Source: Hyphomicrobiales bacterium (GTDB taxonomy: Bacteria; Pseudomonadota; Alphaproteobacteria; Rhizobiales; JAJFHB01). From it: 64,000 bases of DNA. The position numbers and the translations under genes were made by a program. The notes under the pieces were generated by a model. It did not search any database. It saw nothing but the letters and a program-made list of their open reading frames with translations, and was not told the DNA's origin. The stretch is taken from positions 248,001 to 312,000 of the forward strand of contig JAJFHE010000050.1 in the NCBI GenBank assembly GCA_021775755.1, written 5' to 3'. Within the stretch, counting starts at the first letter, position 1, and each line of letters starts with the position of its first letter. Shown here piece by piece: positions 52,636 to 61,320 of the stretch.

Positions 52636-52657
52636 AGCGGATGCGTGCAACAAGCGC

Positions 52658-54517
52658 CTACGACACCAGAACAATTGCCTCAAACAAGTAGGCCTCGAGA
52701 GCTTTCTCAACCGTGGGTACCGATGACCTCGCCGCTTCCGTCAGCGTCACGGTAACGCGCATGCCGCGCGTACCTCCGTCCACAACTTCGACGCTCGCAT
52801 TGGGCACTCCAAGTTGCTCGTCAACAAGCTCAGAAACAAGGTGGCGTGCAGCATCGCAGCGCAAACTTGGTTTGTATATTTTACCGACAGTGGTCAAAGG
52901 GATCGTATCGACGATGTAAATCCGCTTTGGCCAGGCCGGTCGCTCGCTGATCGTCCGGCGGGCGTGCTCACTGAGTTCATCTTCGGTTACCGCGGCACCC
53001 GCACGCAGTTCAACGAAACAAACCGGCAGTTCTCCGGCATACGCATCCGGGATACCCACCGCAGCGCTCAGCGCGACCGACGCGTGCTCGGACATCGCGT
53101 TCTCAATCATCACCGGATCGATATTGTGACCACTGCGAATGATGAGATCCTTGGAACGGCCGGCGATGTAGAGGCGACCCTTCGCATCCTTGTATCCGAG
53201 GTCGCCGGTACTGAGCTCACCATCAACGATCGCGTCGGCATTCTGGCTCTGATCGCGGTATCCAGGCGAGACATGATCCCCGCTCACCGTCACAACACCG
53301 ACTTCGTTCTCCGCGCAAGGCTCTCCGGGTCGGCCGTTAGGGTCGAGCCGCCGTACGTTCACTTTCGTATAGGGAAGAGCCCAACCCACCGAGCCAACAC
53401 CGCATTCGCCTGCAAGTGGATCGATGGTGATCAGGCCCGAGGCCTCCGTCATGCCATACACCTCATAAAGATGACGGCCCGTCACCTCCCGAAAGCGCGC
53501 GCTTACAGCTGGCGGCAACAGCGCGGCACCGGTCAATCCGGCGCGCACGGCACTGATGTCCGCGTCTTCAATCGGCACCTCCAGAACCGCACCAACCGCG
53601 GTCGGGACACTACCGACCAACGTTGCCCGGTACTGTGCAGCCAGACGCCAGAAACCTTCGACCATAGCCGGGTTGCGCAATCCCCCGGGTGACATGACGA
53701 GAAGTTCAACGCCCGCCATGAATGCACTCAGTCCGCAAAATATCGTTCCGGCAACATGGAACAACGGCAGGGTGGCAGTGAGGACGTCGGTGGATCGCAT
53801 GTCCCCCAGCACTGCGCCGCCGAACGCGGCAACCAGTTGGCCGCGATGGGTGTGGGCAGCCAGTTTGGGTGTCCCGGTCGTGCCGCCCGTGTGAAAATAG
53901 GCCGCCACATCGTCGCCCCCGCACGGCTCGCCAAAGGTCAGCTGGTCGTCGGGCTGCGCCATCAACGCGGTGCCGAAATCCACTACGCCTTCTTCTTCTG
54001 TTCCCGCAGGTGCCACGCGGACCAGCGTTAAACCCGGAATCTGCTCGCGCAATGCCACCGCCTTTTGCCAGATATCCAGCTGAGGGTGTGGGCCCAGCGC
54101 CACTAAAATGGTCGCGCCGGATGCCTTGATCAGCTCGGCAATACTCTCCGGCTGAAGCAGAAAATTGATGGGCACGGCATAGCCTGCAACTTCGGCACCC
54201 CACAGGGTCACGTGGGTTTCGATCAGTGACGGCAGCATGTACGCCACGCCGGGTCTTGGACCGCCCAGGCTCGTAAACAGGTTCGCAGCGCGCCGTATCA
54301 GACAAAGCAGATCTCCATAGCTGACACGTCGTGGCTGCTCGTCCGCCGCACCGCTCATCAACATAGTGATCGCTGTGCGCTCAGGATACAGTTCGGCGCC
54401 TGCTGAGAACACATCCAGGATGCTGCGTTCCGGCAGACGCTGTTCCAATGACAGTTCAGCCTCGAAACGCCTCAGATCTTCGCGATCACGTACAGGTTGC
54501 TCGCTTAAAACCGCCAT
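52658..54517 (-). CDS. acyl-CoA synthetase (AMP-forming)
   Basis: 619 residues, ANL superfamily. It has AYFHTGGTTGTPKLAAHTHR, YEVYGMTEASGL, STGDLGYKDAKGRLYIAGRSKDLIIRSGHNIDP and a late catalytic Lys in TTVGKIYKPSLRCDAARHL. A C-terminal extension of about 70 residues (VEVVDGGTRGMRVTVTLTEAA and so on) goes beyond the usual end and is not assigned. The start at 54517 follows AAGGA; the longer frame (54601) is less likely. It converges with the CaiC-like gene and is divergent from the P-loop protein. Substrate unknown. Confidence 0.87.
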   Translation of the reverse strand: MAVLSEQPVRDREDLRRFEAELSLEQRLPERSILDVFSAGAELYPERTAITMLMSGAADEQPRRVSYGDLLCLIRRAANLFTSLGGPRPGVAYMLPSLIETHVTLWGAEVAGYAVPINFLLQPESIAELIKASGATILVALGPHPQLDIWQKAVALREQIPGLTLVRVAPAGTEEEGVVDFGTALMAQPDDQLTFGEPCGGDDVAAYFHTGGTTGTPKLAAHTHRGQLVAAFGGAVLGDMRSTDVLTATLPLFHVAGTIFCGLSAFMAGVELLVMSPGGLRNPAMVEGFWRLAAQYRATLVGSVPTAVGAVLEVPIEDADISAVRAGLTGAALLPPAVSARFREVTGRHLYEVYGMTEASGLITIDPLAGECGVGSVGWALPYTKVNVRRLDPNGRPGEPCAENEVGVVTVSGDHVSPGYRDQSQNADAIVDGELSTGDLGYKDAKGRLYIAGRSKDLIIRSGHNIDPVMIENAMSEHASVALSAAVGIPDAYAGELPVCFVELRAGAAVTEDELSEHARRTISERPAWPKRIYIVDTIPLTTVGKIYKPSLRCDAARHLVSELVDEQLGVPNASVEVVDGGTRGMRVTVTLTEAARSSVPTVEKALEAYLFEAIVLVS

Positions 54518-54715
54518 GACGATCCTTTCGTTTTCCGGCTCCCGCAGCAATGAGTCCTGACGCTGGAACCGGCCACAAGGCGTCATTTGTACGATGGACA
54601 CTTGGGGATTACCAATGGCTATCCGATGGAGACCCCGCTCGGGAAGCTGGGAACGGAAACACAGAACTTGTTAAATCCACACTGTGAAAACCGCTGATGA
54701 GTTGCCTTTTTTCGC

Positions 54716-54735
54716 GATAATCTCCGTGATAATCT
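54716..54735 (+). repeat. direct repeat before the P-loop protein gene
   Basis: GATAATCT at 54716-54723 and again at 54728-54735, a 12-base period, ending seven bases before the ATG. It may be a protein-binding site or a promoter part. No Shine-Dalgarno sequence separates it from the ATG. Confidence 0.35.
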
Positions 54736-54742
54736 TTGCGCC

Positions 54743-56539
54743 ATGGACACCGATGGGAACTCCCCGGAGTTTGGACCGTGGAACCCGGGACTCAGTTCGG
54801 AGTTGCCGCGGAAATACCTGTCGCTGTCGACAATGTTTCGGCCGGAGAACGTTCGCACGAGCATTGCCGAAGTGCACGAGCTCAGTGACTTCTGCGGGCT
54901 TCCGCCGCAAACCCTCTCCGCCTTCCGCGCCGGGCGGCTTACCATCCACGAACTGCTGATCGCGGTGACGGCGGATCTTTCCGTTCCGGACGGACCGAAC
55001 GATGAAGACCTCGGCATCAATCTCCGCACGATCGCGGCGACAATTCTCGATAAGCATATTTCGCCAAACAACGCGGCGCTCGTACAGATTCTCGACGACC
55101 TGCGCAGCAAAGCGATTGAATTTCTTGAGCGCGAACTTGCGGCGGAGCTGTTTGCCCCTGCCGGCCGCAAGCCGGCCGGGCGGCCACGCAAGGGGCTGCT
55201 GAAATGGTTTGGCTCCAGCGCACCCGAGCGACATGTCAACGAAGCCCCGGAAGACCGGGAACGGCGGGTCATTGCTTCCTGGCGGAATCGGGCCCAATCG
55301 AGCGGGAGTGCGTTTGATCGCGCCTGTCTCGAAGCGCTGGCAACAACGGCAACGGCTGTTGCCGCGCGTCGCGGGCGCGTGCTCGGCGACACAAAACTGC
55401 TCGCCGGCATCGCCGCAACCCTTGTGTGTAACGAACGCGGCAGCGCGCTTATCGGTGAAGCCATCGCGCCGATGATTGCAGCAGCGGTCGAGGCAGAGGG
55501 TTTCAGGTTTCTGCCGCGTCAGGACAAGCCCGTGGTGATGAACGTGAAGGGAGCATCTGCTTCGGGAAAGAGCACGATGCGGCATCTTCAGAAGACGCTC
55601 GCGGCCCGGCTCGATATTCCCTGGGACGATTTCGCCGTCATAACGCCGGATATCTGGCGCAAGTTCCTGCTCGATTACGACAGTCTGGGCGAGTCTTACA
55701 AATATGCCGGCACCATGTCGGGGCATGAGCTTGAGATCATCGACAAGAAGTTCGATGCCTACATGGCCCGCAAAGCCGGTAACGGACGCATGTCACACCT
55801 CCTGGTCGACCGTTTCCGTTTCGACAGTTTCGTCCCCGAAACGGAAGGCGATGAGGCAAGCAAGCTGCTGACGCGGTTCGGCGATCTGGTCTATATGTTC
55901 TTCATGATCACGCCGCCGGAGGCGACCGTCGAGCGTGCCTGGCGCCGGGGGCTCAAGGTCGGCCGGTTCAAGGCGGTGGACGACCTTCTGGATCACAATA
56001 TCGAAGCCTATACGGGCATGCCTCAGCTGTTCTTCACCTGGGCGCTCAGAACCCGCAAGCGGGTCCACTTTGAGTTTCTCGACAACAGCGTCAAACAGGG
56101 CGAGAGGCCGCGCACGGTAGCATTCGGCTGGAACGGCGAAATGAACATCCTCGACGTAAAAGCGATGATCGACATTGACCGCTTCCGCAAGATCAATATC
56201 AACGCGCATAGTCCAGATGAGGTCTACACATCCAATGCCCTTGCGGCGAGTAAGAACCTGGAGTTTCTAAAACAGTGTGTGAAGCGTCTGCCGGTGGTCA
56301 CTTTCGCCGACCACGAAACCGGAGAAGTATACGGACGCGTCGAACGCGGCGAGTGGACTACCTGCAATGCCGAACGGCTGAACGAGATGATGTGCGACGA
56401 GACTGTGAAGGCCGGTCTCGCTGCCGTCGGTGCCCCAACGAACGGACAAACCAGTCAATCGAGCGTCTGTCCCTGCCTGAATGCCGGCGACCCGCACACG
56501 CTGGGTGTGTGGGGCGGGAAGGAAAGCTCCTTATCGTGA
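54743..56539 (+). CDS. P-loop kinase-like protein of unknown function (zeta-toxin-like ATPase)
   Basis: 598 residues, no signal or membrane segment. An N-terminal helical region (about 1-255) contains an Ala- and Arg-rich area with a basic stretch APAGRKPAGRPRKG. A Walker A motif GASASGKST is at 270-278 (Lys276), then VITPDIWRKFLLDYD, typical of zeta-toxin and chloramphenicol-phosphotransferase kinases, and a second region HLLVDRFRFDSFVPE. A conserved-looking C-terminal third follows (NAHSPDEVYTSNALAASKNLEFL). The ATG at 54743 has no ribosome site, and the transcript may be leaderless. No partner antitoxin is seen. I do not recognise the full protein; it may phosphorylate a small molecule or nucleotide sugar. 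Confidence 0.6.
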   Translation: MDTDGNSPEFGPWNPGLSSELPRKYLSLSTMFRPENVRTSIAEVHELSDFCGLPPQTLSAFRAGRLTIHELLIAVTADLSVPDGPNDEDLGINLRTIAATILDKHISPNNAALVQILDDLRSKAIEFLERELAAELFAPAGRKPAGRPRKGLLKWFGSSAPERHVNEAPEDRERRVIASWRNRAQSSGSAFDRACLEALATTATAVAARRGRVLGDTKLLAGIAATLVCNERGSALIGEAIAPMIAAAVEAEGFRFLPRQDKPVVMNVKGASASGKSTMRHLQKTLAARLDIPWDDFAVITPDIWRKFLLDYDSLGESYKYAGTMSGHELEIIDKKFDAYMARKAGNGRMSHLLVDRFRFDSFVPETEGDEASKLLTRFGDLVYMFFMITPPEATVERAWRRGLKVGRFKAVDDLLDHNIEAYTGMPQLFFTWALRTRKRVHFEFLDNSVKQGERPRTVAFGWNGEMNILDVKAMIDIDRFRKININAHSPDEVYTSNALAASKNLEFLKQCVKRLPVVTFADHETGEVYGRVERGEWTTCNAERLNEMMCDETVKAGLAAVGAPTNGQTSQSSVCPCLNAGDPHTLGVWGGKESSLS

Positions 56540-56556
56540 ACCCGCTCCGGGCGTCG

Positions 56557-57657
56557 TCACGCCGGCATTTGCTGCGTGTTGCAGTGGATGCCGCCACCGC
56601 CTTCGCAGATCTCGTCAACAGCGATCTGAATGACTTCGCGTTCCGGATGCAGCCGGGTGATCAGGTCACGGGCGGCTTCGTCGCGTTCATCGTCAGCGAA
56701 TTTCGACATGACGAGACCGCCATTGGCAACGTAGTAGTTGATATATGACGCGGCGAAATACTCGCCCCGGCGCGGCATGCGCTCCCAGCGCGGCCGCTTG
56801 ATACGGATAACCTCCAGCTTTCGCCCTTGAGCATCACGCATCGTCTCGAGCCTGTCGGCATTGGCACGCAGATCGGCATATTCGATATCCTGCGGGTCAT
56901 CGCTCACCTCCGCCAGCACAATGCCAGGCGCAACGAAGCGCGCAATGCCATCGATGTGGCCGTCGGTGATCGTGTCGGCGGGTGAGCCCGGCAGCCACAG
57001 CACCTTTTGAGCGCCGGTAAAGCGTTTCAGTTCGATCTCGATTTCCTCGCGGGAGAGATTCGGATTGCGGTTGGCGTTCAGGAGGCAGGTTTCGGTTGTG
57101 AGCAACGTGCCCTCGCCGTCCGTTTCGATGGCCCCGCCTTCCGCCACGATGCCTGCATGGACGAGCGGGATGTCGAGCGCGCCGGCTAGACGTGCGGCCA
57201 GATCGCGGTCACGGTCATAGCCTTTAAATCGCGGGAACTTTTCGCCCCATACGTTGAAGTTCCACGAGACGGCGGTGAGCGTACCATCGGGCGCACGCGC
57301 AAATGTCGGCAAGGCATCGCGCGCCCAGATGTCATAGAGGTCGATTTCCATGACGGTCACGCCCGGGCCGCAGGCTGATCTTGCATCTTCCGCGTCGCGG
57401 GAAACGCACAGCATGGTCACCGGTTCAAAGCGTGCGATGGTCTGTGCCACGGTTGCCTGCTCACGCCGGATTCGCGCAACGGCGGCGCGGCCGTACAGAT
57501 CCCTTGCCGAACTGAATGTCATGAAACAGCGTGCATGGGGCGTGCCCTCAAAGGGCATGATGTAGCCCTCGCTTGCCTGCGCCATGGTGGAACTAGATCC
57601 CGTAGCGAACGGCGTTGCTGCCAGCATTCCCAAAACCTCGCGCCGTGAAATTTTCAT
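56557..57657 (-). CDS. agmatine deiminase family protein with Tat signal
   Basis: 366 residues. The start at 57657 gives a twin-arginine signal, MKISRREVLGMLAATPFATG, so it should be exported folded. The catalytic residues of the Porphyromonas-type peptidylarginine/agmatine deiminase family are present: Asp114 in WARDALPT, Glu in AEGGAIETD, the DGHIDG His and Cys359 in GGGGIHCNTQQ. It would hydrolyse agmatine or a related guanidine compound outside the cytoplasm. Most relatives are cytoplasmic, so export is notable. It is divergent from the solute-binding protein, their starts only 75 bases apart. Confidence 0.88.
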   Translation of the reverse strand: MKISRREVLGMLAATPFATGSSSTMAQASEGYIMPFEGTPHARCFMTFSSARDLYGRAAVARIRREQATVAQTIARFEPVTMLCVSRDAEDARSACGPGVTVMEIDLYDIWARDALPTFARAPDGTLTAVSWNFNVWGEKFPRFKGYDRDRDLAARLAGALDIPLVHAGIVAEGGAIETDGEGTLLTTETCLLNANRNPNLSREEIEIELKRFTGAQKVLWLPGSPADTITDGHIDGIARFVAPGIVLAEVSDDPQDIEYADLRANADRLETMRDAQGRKLEVIRIKRPRWERMPRRGEYFAASYINYYVANGGLVMSKFADDERDEAARDLITRLHPEREVIQIAVDEICEGGGGIHCNTQQMPA

Positions 57658-57732
57658 ATGCCTATCTTTCACGAAATGTCTGAAGGGCGAAAGGACTGCG
57701 TTATGCCGGGCTTGGCGTTACAATCGTGGCCG

Positions 57733-59550
57733 ATGTCTGATTCTTTCGCAAAATTCATCGCCCGTATACTACCCGCCATCCTGCTTGCGTGGGCGTTCGC
57801 GGGCATTGCCCCGGCCGCCGCGGAACCCGCGCATGGTATTGCCATGCATGGTGCACCCGAATATGGACCCGACTATACACATTTTGGGTATGCGGATCCT
57901 GATGCGCTGCAGGGCGGTACGCTCAACCTGGCCGTCACCGGCACGTTCGACAGCACCAATCCGCTCATTGTACGTGGTGTGTCCGCGGCTGCAATCAGAG
58001 GGCACGTGTTTGAAAGCCTCATGGCTCGGGCGCTCGATGAACCTTTTTCGCTCTACGGCTTAATCGCGGAAACAATCGAGACGCCGGACGACCGCAGCTG
58101 GGTCGAGTTCCGGTTGCGCGGGGAAGCGCGGTTTTCAGATGGCAAGCCGGTCACCGTCGACGATGTCGTGTTCTCGCTTGAGACGCTGCGCGATCATGGC
58201 CGCCCCAATCACCGGTATTATTATTCAAAGGTCGTCGAAATCGACCGCCGCGATGAACACACCGTGCGATTTGTGTTCAATGACGAGGGCGACCGGGAAA
58301 TGCCGCTCATTCTCGGGCTGATGCCGATTATTCCGAAACATTTCTATGGCGGCCGCGATTTCGAAGATACATCGCTCGATCTGCCGCTCGGCAGCGGACC
58401 CTATGTGGTGGAGGGACTGGAGCCCGGTTCGCTCATCGACTACAGGCGCAACCGCGATTACTGGGCGGACCACCTGCCGTCGAACAGCGGGCGGCACAAT
58501 TTCGAACGCATCCGCTACGAATATTACCGCGACAGTTCCGCCGCCTTTGAAGCCTTCAAAAAGGGTCTCGTCGACTTCCGTCTTGAGGGCGATCCGACGC
58601 AATGGGCGACGGGCTACGATTTTTCCGCGCTTAACGAAGGGCTCGTCGTGCGCGAGGAGATCGAAACCGGGCTGCCGTCCGGCATGTCAGCGTTCGTGTT
58701 CAACTCGCGGCTGGCGAAATTCGAAGATGTGCGCGTCCGCCGCGCGCTACTTCACATGTTCGATTTCGAATGGGCCAACCGCACCCTGTTCCATGGTCTT
58801 TATGAACGCACCCGGAGCTTTTACGACAACTCAGAGCTCGGCTCGCATGGCGTCGAGGCAGATGCGCGCGAGCGCGCGCTCCTCGCCGATTATGGAGATG
58901 CGGTTCTGCCGGAGATTCTGGAAGGCCGGTTCTCCATGCCGCAAAGCGATGGCTCGGGCCGCGACCGCAAGAACTGGCGTGCGGCTGTCCGGCTTTTAAA
59001 GGAGGCAGGTTACGAGGTGCGCGACGGGACCATGTTCAACGTTGCAACCGGCGAACCGCTGACCTTTGAAATTCTGGTGCAAACACCCGAACAGGAACGC
59101 CTTGCGCTTCATTTCACGCGCTCGCTGCAGCGTATCGGCATTACCGCAAAGGTGCGCCAGGTCGATACATCGCAAATGCAGCAGCGCCGACAGACCTACG
59201 ATTTCGAGGTCATTCCCTATAAATGGTTCGCTTCGCTCTCACCCGGCAACGAACAGTCGTTCTACTGGGGCACCGCCGGGCGCACGCAGGAGGGCACGCG
59301 CAACTATATGGGAGCGAACGAGCCGGCGATCGACGCGTTGATTGCGGCGCTTCTGGCGGCCCGGGACCGGCCGGAGTTCGTGTCCGCGGCGCGCGCGCTC
59401 GACCGCGTGCTGTTGTCCGGTTTCTATGTCGTGCCGCTGTTTCACAGCGCGCGGCAGTGGACGGCCTACAGGAACCATCTCAGGCACCCTCAGGCAACGT
59501 CCCTTTACGGATATCAACTCGACACTTGGTGGAGCGCGGAGAATCAGTAG
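57733..59550 (+). CDS. ABC transporter substrate-binding protein, family 5 (oligopeptide/dipeptide type)
   Basis: 605 residues. The start at 57733 gives a signal peptide (FIARILPAILLAWAFAGIAPAAA). The family 5 pattern is seen: TLNLAVTGTFDSTNPLIVRG, WVEFRLRGEARFSDGKPVTVDDVVFSLETLRD and VRVRRALLHMFDFEWANRTLFHGLYER. It resembles proteins that capture oligopeptides or microcin-C-like substrates. No permease or ATPase gene is beside it, so it is an orphan, and its partner must be elsewhere. It ends 39 bases before the ligase-like gene on the same strand. Confidence 0.9.
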   Translation: MSDSFAKFIARILPAILLAWAFAGIAPAAAEPAHGIAMHGAPEYGPDYTHFGYADPDALQGGTLNLAVTGTFDSTNPLIVRGVSAAAIRGHVFESLMARALDEPFSLYGLIAETIETPDDRSWVEFRLRGEARFSDGKPVTVDDVVFSLETLRDHGRPNHRYYYSKVVEIDRRDEHTVRFVFNDEGDREMPLILGLMPIIPKHFYGGRDFEDTSLDLPLGSGPYVVEGLEPGSLIDYRRNRDYWADHLPSNSGRHNFERIRYEYYRDSSAAFEAFKKGLVDFRLEGDPTQWATGYDFSALNEGLVVREEIETGLPSGMSAFVFNSRLAKFEDVRVRRALLHMFDFEWANRTLFHGLYERTRSFYDNSELGSHGVEADARERALLADYGDAVLPEILEGRFSMPQSDGSGRDRKNWRAAVRLLKEAGYEVRDGTMFNVATGEPLTFEILVQTPEQERLALHFTRSLQRIGITAKVRQVDTSQMQQRRQTYDFEVIPYKWFASLSPGNEQSFYWGTAGRTQEGTRNYMGANEPAIDALIAALLAARDRPEFVSAARALDRVLLSGFYVVPLFHSARQWTAYRNHLRHPQATSLYGYQLDTWWSAENQ

Positions 59551-59589
59551 ATAGTCCATACTGGGCAGCGTGTAACGGGCGGGGAACTC

Positions 59590-61284
59590 ATGCGGCTTGT
59601 CGATCGGGCAACGATCGAAAAATTCTCAGGCGATGGCGTTTGGGGCGATGCAACGCTTCAGGCGCTGTTTCGCAGTGCCGCCGCGCGCGGGCGCGATCGG
59701 CTTGCGGTGTGCGATCCGCCCAACAAACCGGACATCTGCGGCGGGGCGCCCCGGCAATTGACCTACGGCGAAGTCGAGGTTGCGGCATCGCGGCTCGCGG
59801 ATCTCTTCCGCACACTCGGCCTTGGGCGTGACGACGTGGTCGCCATGCAGCTTCCCAACACGGTTGAACAGATCGTGGTGTTCCTCGGCGCCCTGGAGGC
59901 AGGGCTCATCGTATCGCCGTTGCCGCTGTTGTGGCGCGAGCACGAACTGCGCTCCGCCCTGCCCTGGATAAAGCCCAGGGCGCTGATTACCTCCGGCACC
60001 ATAACCGGCCGGAAATATGCGGAGATGATGTGCGCCGCGACGCCCGATCTCCTCAGCGTTCGCGCGATCCTTGCCTTTGGCGCCGATACGCCCGACGGCG
60101 TAATCCCGCTCGATGGCGTGTTCGAGAATTCAGACGACGTGCCGCAACCCGAGCCCGCGCCTCTCGAAACACCGGTCAACGCAAACGACGTGGCGACGAT
60201 CTGCTGGTCCGGCGGCGACGGTATTTTGCCCGGCGCGGTTCCGCGTTCTCATAATCAGTGGATCGCCGCGGGCATGATGCAGTTGCTGGAAGCGGGCATT
60301 GAACGCGACAGCACAATTCTTTGCCCCTACCCCTTAAGCGGGCTGGTTCCCATCGGTGCGTTCATGGTGCCCTGGCTGCTGTCAGGCGGCACATTGTGTC
60401 TGCATCACCCCATCGATACGGATGTACTGGCCGTACAGTTGCGCGACCATTCCGTCTCCTATACCGGTCTGCCGCCCGCGGTGATCGATGTTCTGAAGCG
60501 GCAGGGCGTGTTCGATCCCGGAAGCGCGGGTTCGAAGCTTTCCGCCCTTGCCTGCCTATGGCCGGCAGCAATCCTGCCGAAAAATGCCGAAGAATATGCC
60601 AGCGATCTCATGATGCCCGTGATCGATCTGCGCTCGGTCGGTGAATACGCCTATCACGCACGCAGGCGCGTTGCCGGAGAGGCACCGGGACTTCTCGGTC
60701 AGGGAGATGTCACCTATCCCACGAACAAATCCGGCGGCGCGGCACTGCTGTCGACACGGGTTAAGGGCGGCATTACTTCAAACGCTGCAAAGGCCTCGCT
60801 GCTGACCGGCGATCTGATGATCAAATCGCCGATGATGTTCGACGAATTCTACCCGACGACGGTAGAAGATGCCGACGAGCCGGTTCTTGCCAAAGACAGC
60901 CGCGGCTACGTCAATACCGGTCTGCGATGCCTGCTCATCGGCAACGTCGTGCCGAAGATCGACATCATCCGTCACGATGGCAACGTCATCTGCCACGGCG
61001 GTCTGAACGTCTCCGCGAACGAGCTCGATCAACTTTACTCCGAACACGAAATGGTCACCGAAGCCGCGGCCTTCTCGTTTGAGGATCCGGTGATGGGCGA
61101 GCGAATCATGGCCGCCATCGTGCCGCTAGACGGGGCCGACATCTCGCTGTCTGACTTTGCTGATTATCTCCGAGCGCGCCAGGTCGCATCGTTCAAAGTG
61201 CCTGACCAGCTGGTCACGGTGAAAATGATCCCGCGCGACGACAACGGCGCCATTCTGCGTGACCGAATGCTCGATTACGTCTAG
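59590..61284 (+). CDS. ANL-superfamily ligase-like protein with degenerate catalytic motifs
   Basis: 564 residues, clearly ANL-like at the N terminus (LTYGEVEVAASRLADLFRTLGLGRDDVVAMQLPNTVEQIVVFLGALEAG). The phosphate-binding loop is broken: CWSGGDGILPGAVPRSHN replaces the TSGTTGxPKG form, without the usual Lys. The adenine motif YGxTE is RSVGEYAYH, and the terminal catalytic Lys is absent (DDNGAILRDRM). The fold is maintained to the end (HGGLNVSANELDQLYSEHEMVTEAAAFSF). It is therefore probably unable to adenylate. It may be a regulatory or structural partner of the next gene, a complete ligase 36 bases downstream. Confidence 0.8.
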   Translation: MRLVDRATIEKFSGDGVWGDATLQALFRSAAARGRDRLAVCDPPNKPDICGGAPRQLTYGEVEVAASRLADLFRTLGLGRDDVVAMQLPNTVEQIVVFLGALEAGLIVSPLPLLWREHELRSALPWIKPRALITSGTITGRKYAEMMCAATPDLLSVRAILAFGADTPDGVIPLDGVFENSDDVPQPEPAPLETPVNANDVATICWSGGDGILPGAVPRSHNQWIAAGMMQLLEAGIERDSTILCPYPLSGLVPIGAFMVPWLLSGGTLCLHHPIDTDVLAVQLRDHSVSYTGLPPAVIDVLKRQGVFDPGSAGSKLSALACLWPAAILPKNAEEYASDLMMPVIDLRSVGEYAYHARRRVAGEAPGLLGQGDVTYPTNKSGGAALLSTRVKGGITSNAAKASLLTGDLMIKSPMMFDEFYPTTVEDADEPVLAKDSRGYVNTGLRCLLIGNVVPKIDIIRHDGNVICHGGLNVSANELDQLYSEHEMVTEAAAFSFEDPVMGERIMAAIVPLDGADISLSDFADYLRARQVASFKVPDQLVTVKMIPRDDNGAILRDRMLDYV

Positions 61285-61320
61285 AAACTGAGCCGCACCG
61301 CAGTTCGGAACAGATAATCC

